Positions 35,676-43,484 of a stretch of 64,000 nucleotides of DNA are shown one piece after another. Both the position numbers and the translations under genes were made by a program. The stretch is from Saccharothrix sp. HUAS TT1. GTDB lineage: Bacteria > Actinomycetota > Actinomycetes > Mycobacteriales > Pseudonocardiaceae. The notes beneath the pieces were generated by a model that did no database searches, was not told the origin of the DNA, and worked only from the letters and a program-made list of their open reading frames with translations. Where the stretch lies: the NCBI RefSeq assembly GCF_040744945.1, contig NZ_CP160453.1:3906001-3970000 (forward strand). Reading direction: 5' to 3'. How positions within the stretch are numbered: position 1 is the first letter of the stretch; every line of letters starts with the position of its first letter.

Positions 35676-37069
35676 CTCCCACCTTCCGGCAGTTCCACCA
35701 CGAACCGGGCGCCGCCGCCCGGCCGGTCCTCCACCCGCACCGTGCCACCGTGCCGGTGCACGTGCTGCGCGACCAGCGCCAGGCCCAGGCCGCTGCCGGT
35801 GTCCGCGCCGCGGCTGCCCGCCCGCGCGCCCCGGTCGAACCGGTCGAAGATGCGGTCCCGCAGTTCCGGCGGCACGCCCGGCCCGGCGTCGTCCACCTCG
35901 ATCCGGGCCCGCCCCGACCGGGAGAACACGCCGATCCGCACCACGCCGCCCGCGTGCCGCTCGGCGTTGTCGAGCAGGTTGTCGACGGCCCGGTCCAGCC
36001 GGCGGCGGTCGCCGAGCACCTGCGGCGGCGGTGAGCCGGTGTCCACCGGCACCGGGCCGCCCGGTCGGGCCGCGACGACGTTGCCGACCAGGGTGACCAG
36101 GTCGATGGTCTCCAGCGTGGGGTCCTCGTCCTGCTGGTCGGCCCGGGAGATCTCCAGCAGGTCCACCACCAGCCGGGCGAACCGGTCCACCTCCGACGTC
36201 AGCAGGTCCAGCGCCTTGCCCGCGGTGCCGGGCACCTCGACCCGGCGGCGGCGCAGCACCTCGGCGGCGTTGACCATGGTCGTCAACGGCGACCGCAGCT
36301 CGTGGCTCACGTCGCCCGCGAACCGCGCGTCGCGCCGCACCCGCTGCTCCAGCGCCTCGGCGGTCGCGTTGAACGTCCCGGCCAGCGACGTCAGGTCGGG
36401 GTCGGTCTGGGTCGGCAGCCGGGACCGCAGGTCGCCGCCCGCGATCCGGGAGGCGGCCCTGGTCAGCTCGGTCAGCGGGCGCAGCGCCCGCCTGCTCGCC
36501 CACGAGCCCAGCGCCACCCCCAGCAGGCCGCTGGCCACGGTGACGGCCACCAGCAGGGCGCTGAGGAACCGGAACGTCCGGTCCAGCTGCACCAGCGGCG
36601 CCAGCTCGACGTAGGCGGCGTCGGTCGACTCGATCGGCAGCGACACGGCCAGCACCGGGACGCCGTCCGCGACGATCCGCTGCGCGGCGGGCGTGCCCGC
36701 GCGGGCCAGGTCGACCAGCCGCCGGGGCAGGCCGCGCGCGTCCACCTGCCGCCCGCTGGTCAGCACCTGGCCGTCGTGGAACAGCAGGATGGTGGAGTCC
36801 GGGCCGGTGGTCAGCCCGGTGAGCAGCCCGGTCAGCCCGCCGGAGCCGGTGCGCAGCGCCTCGTCGACCAGCCGCACGTTGACCTCGGCCTGCCGGACCG
36901 CGCTCTGCTCGCGCTGGCGCAGCATGTAGCCGGAGGTGAGGTTCCACACCGCCACCGCCACCGCGCTGGTCAGCAGCACCGAGCCGAGCCCGAGGGCGAG
37001 CGCGACCCGCCAGCGCAGGGAGAACCGCCGGCGCAGCGGGAACGGCCGGCGCGGGGGGAACCGCGGCAT
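35672..37069 (-). CDS. Sensor histidine kinase
   Basis: 465 residues. Two membrane helices (about 22-45 and 165-190) flank an extracytoplasmic sensor of about 120 residues, then a HAMP domain (RALRPLTELTRAASRIAGGDLRSRL), HisKA with phosphoacceptor His256 in FAGDVSHELRSPL, and HATPase_c with DNLLDNAERHA (N-box) and GSGLGLALVAQHVH (G2). No Cys-rich ligand-binding. It overlaps the response-regulator stop by one base (TGATG), and its own stop overlaps the lipoprotein start. Confidence 0.95.
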   Translation of the reverse strand: MPRFPPRRPFPLRRRFSLRWRVALALGLGSVLLTSAVAVAVWNLTSGYMLRQREQSAVRQAEVNVRLVDEALRTGSGGLTGLLTGLTTGPDSTILLFHDGQVLTSGRQVDARGLPRRLVDLARAGTPAAQRIVADGVPVLAVSLPIESTDAAYVELAPLVQLDRTFRFLSALLVAVTVASGLLGVALGSWASRRALRPLTELTRAASRIAGGDLRSRLPTQTDPDLTSLAGTFNATAEALEQRVRRDARFAGDVSHELRSPLTTMVNAAEVLRRRRVEVPGTAGKALDLLTSEVDRFARLVVDLLEISRADQQDEDPTLETIDLVTLVGNVVAARPGGPVPVDTGSPPPQVLGDRRRLDRAVDNLLDNAERHAGGVVRIGVFSRSGRARIEVDDAGPGVPPELRDRIFDRFDRGARAGSRGADTGSGLGLALVAQHVHRHGGTVRVEDRPGGGARFVVELPEGGR

Positions 37070-37746
37070 CAGGCGTCCACCCGGTAGCCCGCGCCGCGCA
37101 CCGTCACGACCAGCGTCGGCTCGTCCGGGTTCGCCTCGACCTTGCGGCGCAGCCGGCGGATGTGCACGTCGAGCAGCCGGGTGTCGCCGAAGTAGTCGTA
37201 GCCCCAGACGCGCTGCAGGAGCTGTTCGCGGGTCACGATCCGGCCGCCCGCCGACGCCAGCTCCACCAGCAGCCGGAACTCCGTCCGCGTCACGTGCACC
37301 TCGTGCCCGGAGCGCTGCACGGTGCCGACGTCCGGCCGGATCTCCAGGTCGCCGACGCGGATCACCTCGTCCTGCCGGCCGCCGCCGCGCCGCCGCAGCA
37401 GCGCCCGGATGCGGGCCGCCAGCACGCTCGCCACCAGTGGTTTCGTCACGTAGTCGTCCGCGCCCGCCTCCAGCCCGGCGATCACGTCGGCGGCGTCGGC
37501 GCGCGCGGTCACGATGATGATCGGCAGGTCGCCGCGGGACCGCAGCAGCCGGCACACCTCCAGGCCGTCCACCCCGGGCAGCATCAGGTCCAGCAGCACG
37601 ACGTCGAACGCGGCGCCCTCCAGCAGGTCGAGCGCTTCCTCGCCGGACACCGCGTCGCTGACCGCGAAGCCCTCGTCGGCGAGGGCGAGCCCCAGCGCCT
37701 GGCGGATGTGCTCGTCGTCCTCGACCAGCAGTACGGACAACTCCAT
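37069..37746 (-). CDS. OmpR-family response regulator
   Basis: 225 residues. Receiver domain with acidic triad Glu9, Asp10, Asp11 and phospho-acceptor Asp53 (LLDLMLPG), Thr and Lys of DYVTKP, then a winged-helix DNA-binding domain with the signature RLLDVHIRRLRRKVE and GAGYRVD. ATG 37746 has GAGGATC 8 nt upstream. First gene of the regulator-kinase-lipoprotein operon. The order resembles envelope-stress CseB/CseC but the regulon is unknown. Confidence 0.95.
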   Translation of the reverse strand: MELSVLLVEDDEHIRQALGLALADEGFAVSDAVSGEEALDLLEGAAFDVVLLDLMLPGVDGLEVCRLLRSRGDLPIIIVTARADAADVIAGLEAGADDYVTKPLVASVLAARIRALLRRRGGGRQDEVIRVGDLEIRPDVGTVQRSGHEVHVTRTEFRLLVELASAGGRIVTREQLLQRVWGYDYFGDTRLLDVHIRRLRRKVEANPDEPTLVVTVRGAGYRVDA

Positions 37747-37952
37747 GGCACTGGATCCTCGTGCTAGGGGCCACCATAGTGCCGCACGACCACTCTCCGT
37801 GCACTGATCGCAAGCTGATCGCAAGGTTGCGCACGGGCGTTTCCGGCTGCGGCGGTCCGGGTCCGCACGACAATCCGGGTGCACGACCCAGCGTCGGCCG
37901 CGAGGCGGTCGGAGCCCGCCCCGCACCCGACTCGGAAGTGGATACCGGTACT

Positions 37953-38144
37953 GTGACCGCCATCCCCGGTGACCACGACACGTCCCAGCTCGTCCTGATC
38001 TGCGACCACTGCGGACGTGCCCACCACCGGCCCGGCGAGGCCGCCGCCACCTGGAAGCCGCTCTGGGCGCAGGCCGTCACGGAGGGTTGGCACGGCCTCG
38101 ACCGCCCGGTCGGCCCGCACTTCTGCTTCCGCTGCACCGGCTGA
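37953..38144 (+). CDS. Small zinc-ribbon-like protein
   Basis: 63 residues. Two Cys pairs, CDHC near residue 17 and CFRC at the end, with His between, suggest a zinc ribbon. GTG 37953 chosen by fold; earlier starts to 37761 are unconvincing. Sits 120 bp before the copper operator. No family assigned; could be a small binding protein. Confidence 0.55.
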   Translation: MTAIPGDHDTSQLVLICDHCGRAHHRPGEAAATWKPLWAQAVTEGWHGLDRPVGPHFCFRCTG

Positions 38145-38264
38145 TCCCGCCGGACCGCGCACCCGACGCCGTCCTCTTGGGACGACCCGCCGGTGCTCCG
38201 CGCGCCCGCCTCCCGATACAGTACGGGGGTAGGGTGAGCGTGGTCACCGCTCCGGGTTCCCGGG

Positions 38265-38293
38265 TTGACCGCGATACCCCCCAGGGGTATGAA
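38265..38293 (+). promoter_or_regulatory. csoR promoter with CsoR palindrome between -35 and -10
   Basis: TTGACC at 38265-38270, exactly 17 bp, then TATGAA at 38288-38293. Inside is ATACCCC-CCA-GGGGTAT (38274-38290), perfect 7-bp arms, which matches the CsoR box shape. A second CsoR-like run, GTACGGGGGTA, lies at 38221-38231. Binding would block RNA polymerase until Cu(I) releases CsoR. Confidence 0.85.
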
Positions 38294-38342
38294 TGTCCCA
38301 GGCGCGCCGCCGAACCCGACGGGTGGCCGAGGGGAGTGGGGC

Positions 38343-38624
38343 ATGCGGGGTCGCAGCTCGGACAAGGACGCCGTCCTCAAGCGCTTGCGCCGGGTGGAGG
38401 GCCAGGTCCGGGGCCTGCAGCGGATGGTGGAGGGCGACGAGTACTGCATCGACGTCCTGACCCAGGTCGCGGCGGCCACCAAGGCCCTGCAGGCCGTCTC
38501 CCTGAACCTGCTCGACGAGCACCTGAAGCACTGCGTCGCCGACGCGCTGGCACAGGGCGGCGACGGCGCCGACGCCAAGGTCCGCGAGGCGAGCGAGGCG
38601 ATCGCCCGCCTGGTGCGGTCCTGA
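38343..38624 (+). CDS. csoR: Copper-sensing repressor CsoR
   Basis: 93-residue all-helical repressor. The copper-binding set of the family is present as Cys35, His60 and Cys64 (YCIDV, DEHLKHC). KRLRRVEGQVRGLQRMVE is the DNA-contacting first helix. ATG 38343 is chosen although the frame is open to an ATG at 38289, because that ATG lies within the -10 box and transcription starts after it; GGGGAG stands just before 38343. First gene of a copper-response operon with copZ, an exported protein and a copper ATPase. Confidence 0.96.
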   Translation: MRGRSSDKDAVLKRLRRVEGQVRGLQRMVEGDEYCIDVLTQVAAATKALQAVSLNLLDEHLKHCVADALAQGGDGADAKVREASEAIARLVRS

Positions 38625-38650
38625 ACCGAAACGACAACGAGGAGCACGAC

Positions 38651-38857
38651 ATGGCCGAGTCCACTTTCACCGTCACCGGCATGACCTGCGGTCACTGCGT
38701 GGCGTCCGTGACCGAGGAGGTCGCCAGGATCGACGGCGTGACCGCCGTGGACGTCGACCTGCCGACCGGCGCGGTCAAGGTGACCAGCGAGGCCCCGGTC
38801 GCGGAGGCGGACGTGCGCACCGCCGTCGAAGAGGCGGGTTACGCGCTCGCCGGCTGA
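38651..38857 (+). CDS. copZ: Copper chaperone CopZ (HMA domain)
   Basis: 68-residue ferredoxin-like HMA domain with GMTCGHC near residue 10, the Cu(I)-binding CxxC. Hands Cu(I) to the ATPase and to CsoR. RBS GAGGAG is 8 nt upstream. Only 26 bp follow csoR, so they are one operon. Confidence 0.94.
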   Translation: MAESTFTVTGMTCGHCVASVTEEVARIDGVTAVDVDLPTGAVKVTSEAPVAEADVRTAVEEAGYALAG

Positions 38858-38967
38858 GGACCGGCCACCGGTGGTACCCCGGTGGGGACCACCACAGGCA
38901 CGAACGGCACGACGGCCGATCCGGAGCCCGCCGGGAGGCGGGCTCCACCAGTCTCGAGGACTGAGAG

Positions 38968-39903
38968 ATGAACACAGCAGCGAAGCTCTCCGCCTACGGT
39001 GCGGTGCTCGCCCTGGTCGCCGGTGGCGCCTGGGCGGCCGGCAGCGCTGTCGGTCCCTTCGCCGTCGAAGCCGCCCCGCGCGGCCACGACGGGACGTCCG
39101 GCGCTGAGGGCGCCGGGCACGGGGACGACCACGGCGGCACCGTCGCGGAGGCCGCGGACCAGCCCGCCGGGCTGGCGTCGTCCAGGGGCGGCTACACCCT
39201 CACGCCCACCGACACGACGCTGACCACGGGATCCGACTCCTTCTCGTTCCGCGTGCTGGGGCCCGACGGCGCGGCGGTCACCGCCTTCGACGTCGAGCAC
39301 GACAAGCGGATGCACCTCATCGTGGTCCGGCGCGACACGTCCGGCTTCCGGCACGTCCACCCCGAGATGGCGGCCGACGGCACGTGGACCGCGCCGCTGG
39401 ACGTCGCCGGTGCGGGCTCCTACCGGGTGTTCGCCGACTTCAAGCCGACCGGCGGCGAGGCGACCACGCTCGGCGTCGACGTCTCCGCGCCCGGCGTCTA
39501 CGAGCCGCGCGCCTACCCGCCGTCCCGGGTGTCCGAGGTCGACGGCTACCGGGTGCGCCTGGACGGCGTCCTGGTGGCGGGCAGGGCGTCACCCGTGCAG
39601 CTGACCGTCAGCCGGGACGGCGCGCCGGTCACCGACCTCCAGCCCCACCTGGCGGCGTACGGCCACCTGGTGGCGTTGCGCGAGGGCGACCTCGCCTACC
39701 TGCACGTGCACCCCGAGGGCGCGCCCGGTGACGGCCGGACGGCCGCGGGGCCGCGGGTCGCGTTCGTGGCGGAGGTGCCGTCGGCCGGTCGCTACCGGCT
39801 GTTCCTGGACTTCCGGCACGACGGGGTGGTCCGCACCGCGGAGTTCACCGTCACCGCGGCGGCGGCGGACGGGCACGAGGAGGACGGGCACAGCCATGGC
39901 TGA
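38968..39903 (+). CDS. Exported copper-operon protein with His-rich ends
   Basis: 311 residues with an N-terminal membrane or signal segment ([18 protein letters not shown]) and His/Asp-rich segments at both ends ([18 protein letters not shown]). The two folded domains read [20 protein letters not shown] and [12 protein letters not shown], repeating His patterns likely to bind metal. This type occurs next to copper chaperones in actinobacteria and is annotated as a copper-related or heavy-metal-binding protein; its exact role is unproven. Its stop overlaps the ATPase start by 8 bp. Confidence 0.7.
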   Translation: MNTAAKLSAYGAVLALVAGGAWAAGSAVGPFAVEAAPRGHDGTSGAEGAGHGDDHGGTVAEAADQPAGLASSRGGYTLTPTDTTLTTGSDSFSFRVLGPDGAAVTAFDVEHDKRMHLIVVRRDTSGFRHVHPEMAADGTWTAPLDVAGAGSYRVFADFKPTGGEATTLGVDVSAPGVYEPRAYPPSRVSEVDGYRVRLDGVLVAGRASPVQLTVSRDGAPVTDLQPHLAAYGHLVALREGDLAYLHVHPEGAPGDGRTAAGPRVAFVAEVPSAGRYRLFLDFRHDGVVRTAEFTVTAAAADGHEEDGHSHG

Positions 39904-42190
39904 CACCGACGTCGAACTGGCCATCACCGGCATGACCTGCGCGTCGTGCGCGGCGCGGATCGAGCGCAAGCTGAACAAGCTGGACGGCGTGACCGCGACG
40001 GTGAACTACGCCACCGAGAAGGCCCGCGTCACGTTCCCCGCCGACGTCGACCCGCGGCTGCTGGTCGAGACGGTCGAGGCGGCGGGCTACCAGGCGACGC
40101 TGCCGGTCGTCGAGACCGGGACCGGGCAGGCCGTCGAAGAAGAGGACGACCCGACCGGGGCGTTGCGGCAGCGGCTCGTCGTCTCGACGGCGCTGGCGGC
40201 GCCGGTGGTGCTGCTGGCGATGGTCCCGGCCCTGCAGTTCACCCACTGGCAGTGGATCTCGCTGACGCTGGCCGCGCCGGTGCTGGTGTGGGGCGCGTGG
40301 CCGTTCCACCGGGCCGCGTGGACGAACCTGCGGCACGGCGCGGCCACCATGGACACGCTGGTCTCGATGGGCACCGTCGCGGCGTTCGCCTGGTCGTTGT
40401 ACGCGCTGCTGTTCGGCACGGCGGGCACGCCCGGCATGACGCACCCGTTCGAGCTGACCATCTCCCGCACCGACGGCGCGGGCGCGATCTACCTGGAGGT
40501 CGCGGCCGGGGTGACGGTGTTCATCCTGGCGGGTCGTTATTTCGAGGCGCGGTCCAAGCGGCGGGCGGGCGCGGCGCTGCGGGCGTTGCTGGAGCTGGGC
40601 GCGAAGGACGTCGCCGTGCTGCGGGACGGGCGCGAGGTGCGCGTCCCGGTCGGCGAGCTGGCCGTCGGCGACCGGTTCGTGGTGCGGCCCGGCGAGAAGA
40701 TCGCCACCGACGGCGTCGTGGTCGAGGGCAGCTCGGCGGTCGACGCGAGCATGCTGACCGGCGAGTCCGTGCCGGTCGAGGTCGGGCCCGGCGCCGCGGT
40801 GGTCGGCGGGACGGTCAACGCGGGCGGCCGGCTGGTCGTGCGGGCCACCCGGATCGGGTCGGACACGCAGTTGGCGCAGATGGCGAAGCTGGTCGAGGAC
40901 GCGCAGACCGGCAAGGCCGAGGCGCAGCGGCTGGCGGACCGGATCTCGGCGGTGTTCGTGCCGGTGGTGATCGCGATCGCGGTGGGGACGCTGGCGTTCT
41001 GGCTGGGCGCGGGTGGCGGCTCGGCGGCGGCGTTCACGGCGGCGGTCGCGGTGCTGATCATCGCGTGCCCGTGCGCGTTGGGCCTGGCCACGCCGACGGC
41101 GCTGCTGGTCGGCACCGGGCGTGGCGCGCAGCTCGGCATCCTGATCAAGGGACCGGAGGTGCTGGAGTCGACCCGCCGGGTGGACACGGTGGTGCTGGAC
41201 AAGACCGGCACCATCACCACGGGGCGGATGAGCCTGGTGGCCGTGCACGCGGCGGAGGGCGTTCGGGAGGACGAAGCGCTGCGGCTGGCCGGTGCGCTGG
41301 AGCACGCGTCCGAGCACCCCGTCGCGAGGGCCGTCGCGGTGGGCGCGGCGGAGCGGGTCGGCGACCTGCCCGAGGTGGAGGACTTCCGCAGCTTCGAAGG
41401 TCTCGGCGTGCAGGGCGTGGTCGACGGGCACGCGGTGGTCGTCGGGCGCGAGCGGCTGCTGGCCGAGTGGGGCGTGCGCCTGGACGGTCCGCTGGCCGAG
41501 GCGAAGCGGGCCGCCGAGCGGGGTGGCCGCACGGCCGTGCTGGTCGCGTGGGACGGCGCGGCGCGTGCCGTGCTGGTGGTGTCGGACACCGTGAAGCCGA
41601 CGTCCGCGCAGGCCGTGCGGCAGTTGCGGGGGCTCGGGTTGACGCCGGTGCTGCTGACCGGTGACAACGAGGCGGCGGCGCGGGCGGTGGCGGCCGAGGT
41701 CGGCATCGAGCGGGTCGTCGCCGAGGTGCTGCCGGAGGGCAAGGTCGACGTCGTCGCCCGGTTGCAGGGCGAGGGCAGGGTCGTGGCGATGGTCGGTGAC
41801 GGGGTGAACGACGCGGCGGCGTTGGCCAAGGCCGACCTGGGGCTGGCGATGGGCACCGGCACGGACGCGGCGATCGAGGCCAGTGACCTCACGCTGGTGC
41901 GCGGCGACCTGCGTTCGGCGGTGGACGCGATCCGGTTGTCGCGGCGGACGTTGGGGACGATCAAGGGCAACCTGTTCTGGGCGTTCGCGTACAACGTCGC
42001 GGCGCTGCCGCTGGCGGCGGCGGGGTTGCTGAACCCGATGATCGCGGGTGCGGCGATGGCGTTCTCGTCGGTGTTCGTGGTGTCGAACAGCCTGCGGTTG
42101 CGCGGGTTCCGCGGCACGGCCGACGGCGAGGGCCGGCCGACGCGCCCGGCCGGGTCCACTCGGGACAAGGTGCCCGCCGGGGTGTCCTGA
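39896..42190 (+). CDS. Cu(I)-exporting P1B-type ATPase
   Basis: 764 residues. One N-terminal HMA domain with GMTCASC (Cys15, Cys18), the transmembrane CPC motif (Cys391-Pro-Cys393) for ion passage, phosphorylation Asp435 in DKTGT, the HP motif (SEHPVA), and GDGVND. The family's typical length is 740-800. Pumps Cu(I) out. The ATG at 39896 lies inside the previous gene and has GAGGAGG upstream; longer in-frame starts are rejected. Its own TGA lies within a palindromic repeat at 42186. Confidence 0.96.
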   Translation: MADTDVELAITGMTCASCAARIERKLNKLDGVTATVNYATEKARVTFPADVDPRLLVETVEAAGYQATLPVVETGTGQAVEEEDDPTGALRQRLVVSTALAAPVVLLAMVPALQFTHWQWISLTLAAPVLVWGAWPFHRAAWTNLRHGAATMDTLVSMGTVAAFAWSLYALLFGTAGTPGMTHPFELTISRTDGAGAIYLEVAAGVTVFILAGRYFEARSKRRAGAALRALLELGAKDVAVLRDGREVRVPVGELAVGDRFVVRPGEKIATDGVVVEGSSAVDASMLTGESVPVEVGPGAAVVGGTVNAGGRLVVRATRIGSDTQLAQMAKLVEDAQTGKAEAQRLADRISAVFVPVVIAIAVGTLAFWLGAGGGSAAAFTAAVAVLIIACPCALGLATPTALLVGTGRGAQLGILIKGPEVLESTRRVDTVVLDKTGTITTGRMSLVAVHAAEGVREDEALRLAGALEHASEHPVARAVAVGAAERVGDLPEVEDFRSFEGLGVQGVVDGHAVVVGRERLLAEWGVRLDGPLAEAKRAAERGGRTAVLVAWDGAARAVLVVSDTVKPTSAQAVRQLRGLGLTPVLLTGDNEAAARAVAAEVGIERVVAEVLPEGKVDVVARLQGEGRVVAMVGDGVNDAAALAKADLGLAMGTGTDAAIEASDLTLVRGDLRSAVDAIRLSRRTLGTIKGNLFWAFAYNVAALPLAAAGLLNPMIAGAAMAFSSVFVVSNSLRLRGFRGTADGEGRPTRPAGSTRDKVPAGVS

Positions 42191-42285
42191 GCGTTGAACT
42201 CAGGGGTCCTGGACGTAGGACTCTCGCGCCGTGGACGTAGGACTCTCGCGTGCTGGACGTAGGACACGCGCGAGAGTCCTGCGTT
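42186..42285. repeat. Second 22-bp-period palindromic repeat block, overlapping the ATPase stop
   Basis: CCTGAGCGTTGAACTCAGG (42186-42204) is the exact reverse complement of the unit at 11301-11319 and includes the ATPase TGA. Then three tandem copies starting TGGACGTAGGAC at 42210, 42232 and 42254 (period 22), and an inverted partner CGCGAGAGTCC near 42269-42279. It separates the ATPase from the convergent lacI. A bidirectional terminator role is likely. Confidence 0.8.
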
Positions 42286-42306
42286 CGGGGGTGGTGAGTC
42301 GCGCGG

Positions 42307-43314
42307 TCAGGTGGATTCGCGGATGACCAGGCGGCAGGGGTGGCGGACGACGCCGGTCGGGCGTCGGCCGTCCAGGGCGGTGAAGAGGTGGCGCGCGGCG
42401 GCGGTGCCGAGGCGTTCCAGGTCCAGGTCCACCGTGGTCAGCGGCGGGCGGCAGTCGGCGGCGAACTCCTCCCAGTTGTCGTAGCCGACGATCGCCACGT
42501 CGTGCGGGACGCGCTTGCCCAGGTCGGTGAGCGCGTCCGCGACACCGGTCGCGATCTGGTCGTTGCCGCAGAACACCGCGTCCACCGCCGGGTCGGTGGC
42601 CAGCAGCGACCCGGCCGCGTGCCTGCCCCAGCGCTGCGACCACTCGCCGTACAGCGGCGCGCCGCCCGCCAGCGGCAGGCCGTGCTCGGCCAGCACCCGG
42701 CGCAGCGCGGTGACCCGGTCGCGCGCGGCGCGGTAGGTCTGCGGGCCGGTGATGTGGCCGATGCGCCCGCGCCGCAACGACACCAGGTGCTCGACGGCGA
42801 GCCGGGCGCCGCCCTCGTCGTCGGCGATCACCGACAGGTCCCGCGGGTCGCTGGACTCGCAGTAGACGTACACCACCGGCACCGGGATGTCCTCGGTCAG
42901 CGACGGCCGGATGTCGTTGTCGTCGCCCAGCACGATGAACCCGTCGACCTGCCGGGCCAGCAGCGTGCTGATGTAGTGCCGACGCCGGATCGCGTCGCCG
43001 CGCGCGTCGCACAGCAGCACCGACATCTGCTCGTTCGCCAGCGCGTTCTCCACGCCCAGCAGGATCGGGATGGCGAACCGGCCGCCCAGCTCGTCGGTGA
43101 GCAGCCCGATCGTGCGGGTCCGCCCCGAGATCAGGCCCCTGGCCAACGCGTTCGGCTGGAACGACAGCTCGGCGGCGGCCCGCAGCACGCGGTCGCGGGT
43201 GGCGGGCGCGACCTCGTCCCTGGCGTTGATGGCCTTGGACGCGGTGGAGATCGAGACGCCGGCCAGCCGCGCCACGTCGCTGAGGGTCACCGCGTCGGAC
43301 CGCCGTCTACCCAT
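42307..43314 (-). CDS. LacI-family repressor
   Basis: 335 residues. HTH VTLSDVARLAGVSISTASKAIN followed by the hinge and a periplasmic-binding-like effector domain (GLLTDELGGRFAIPILLGV). ATG 43314 has palindromes TCGAAAGCCTTTCGA (43314-43328) and CTTTCGAAAG (43322-43331) overlapping it, an arrangement of autoregulation. Likely represses the divergent arabinose-polymer cluster. Effector is probably a pentose-derived sugar; unproven. Confidence 0.92.
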   Translation of the reverse strand: MGRRRSDAVTLSDVARLAGVSISTASKAINARDEVAPATRDRVLRAAAELSFQPNALARGLISGRTRTIGLLTDELGGRFAIPILLGVENALANEQMSVLLCDARGDAIRRRHYISTLLARQVDGFIVLGDDNDIRPSLTEDIPVPVVYVYCESSDPRDLSVIADDEGGARLAVEHLVSLRRGRIGHITGPQTYRAARDRVTALRRVLAEHGLPLAGGAPLYGEWSQRWGRHAAGSLLATDPAVDAVFCGNDQIATGVADALTDLGKRVPHDVAIVGYDNWEEFAADCRPPLTTVDLDLERLGTAAARHLFTALDGRRPTGVVRHPCRLVIREST

Positions 43315-43331
43315 CGAAAGCCTTTCGAAAG
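43314..43331. promoter_or_regulatory. Operator-like palindromes at the lacI start
   Basis: TCGAAAG-C-CTTTCGA (43314-43328) and CTTTCGAAAG (43322-43331), overlapping dyads that share arms and touch the ATG. GAAA/TTTC dyads are typical operator forms for LacI-type sugar repressors. Confidence 0.55.
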
Positions 43332-43422
43332 AGTTTGTCGAACGCCGAACTGGTTGTAGGTGCACTTCACCACCGTGACTGGTCATGGTGGGGCACGTTT
43401 CCGGGTGGCCACAAGGACCATT

Positions 43423-43440
43423 GCCGAAAAGGTTTTCGGC
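43423..43440. promoter_or_regulatory. Perfect palindrome in front of GH127
   Basis: GCCGAAAA-GG-TTTTCGGC, 8-bp arms, 45 bp before the ATG of the GH127 gene; related in sequence to the lacI-start palindromes (CGAAA/TTTCG). Probably the LacI operator for the sugar genes. Confidence 0.6.
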
Positions 43441-43484
43441 TGCCAGAGTCAGGACGGGGGGCACGCGGACCGCGGGAGGTTGGG

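Noticed and set aside
38289..38342. Upstream ATG for CsoR
   Set aside because: It lies inside the -10 box of the csoR promoter.
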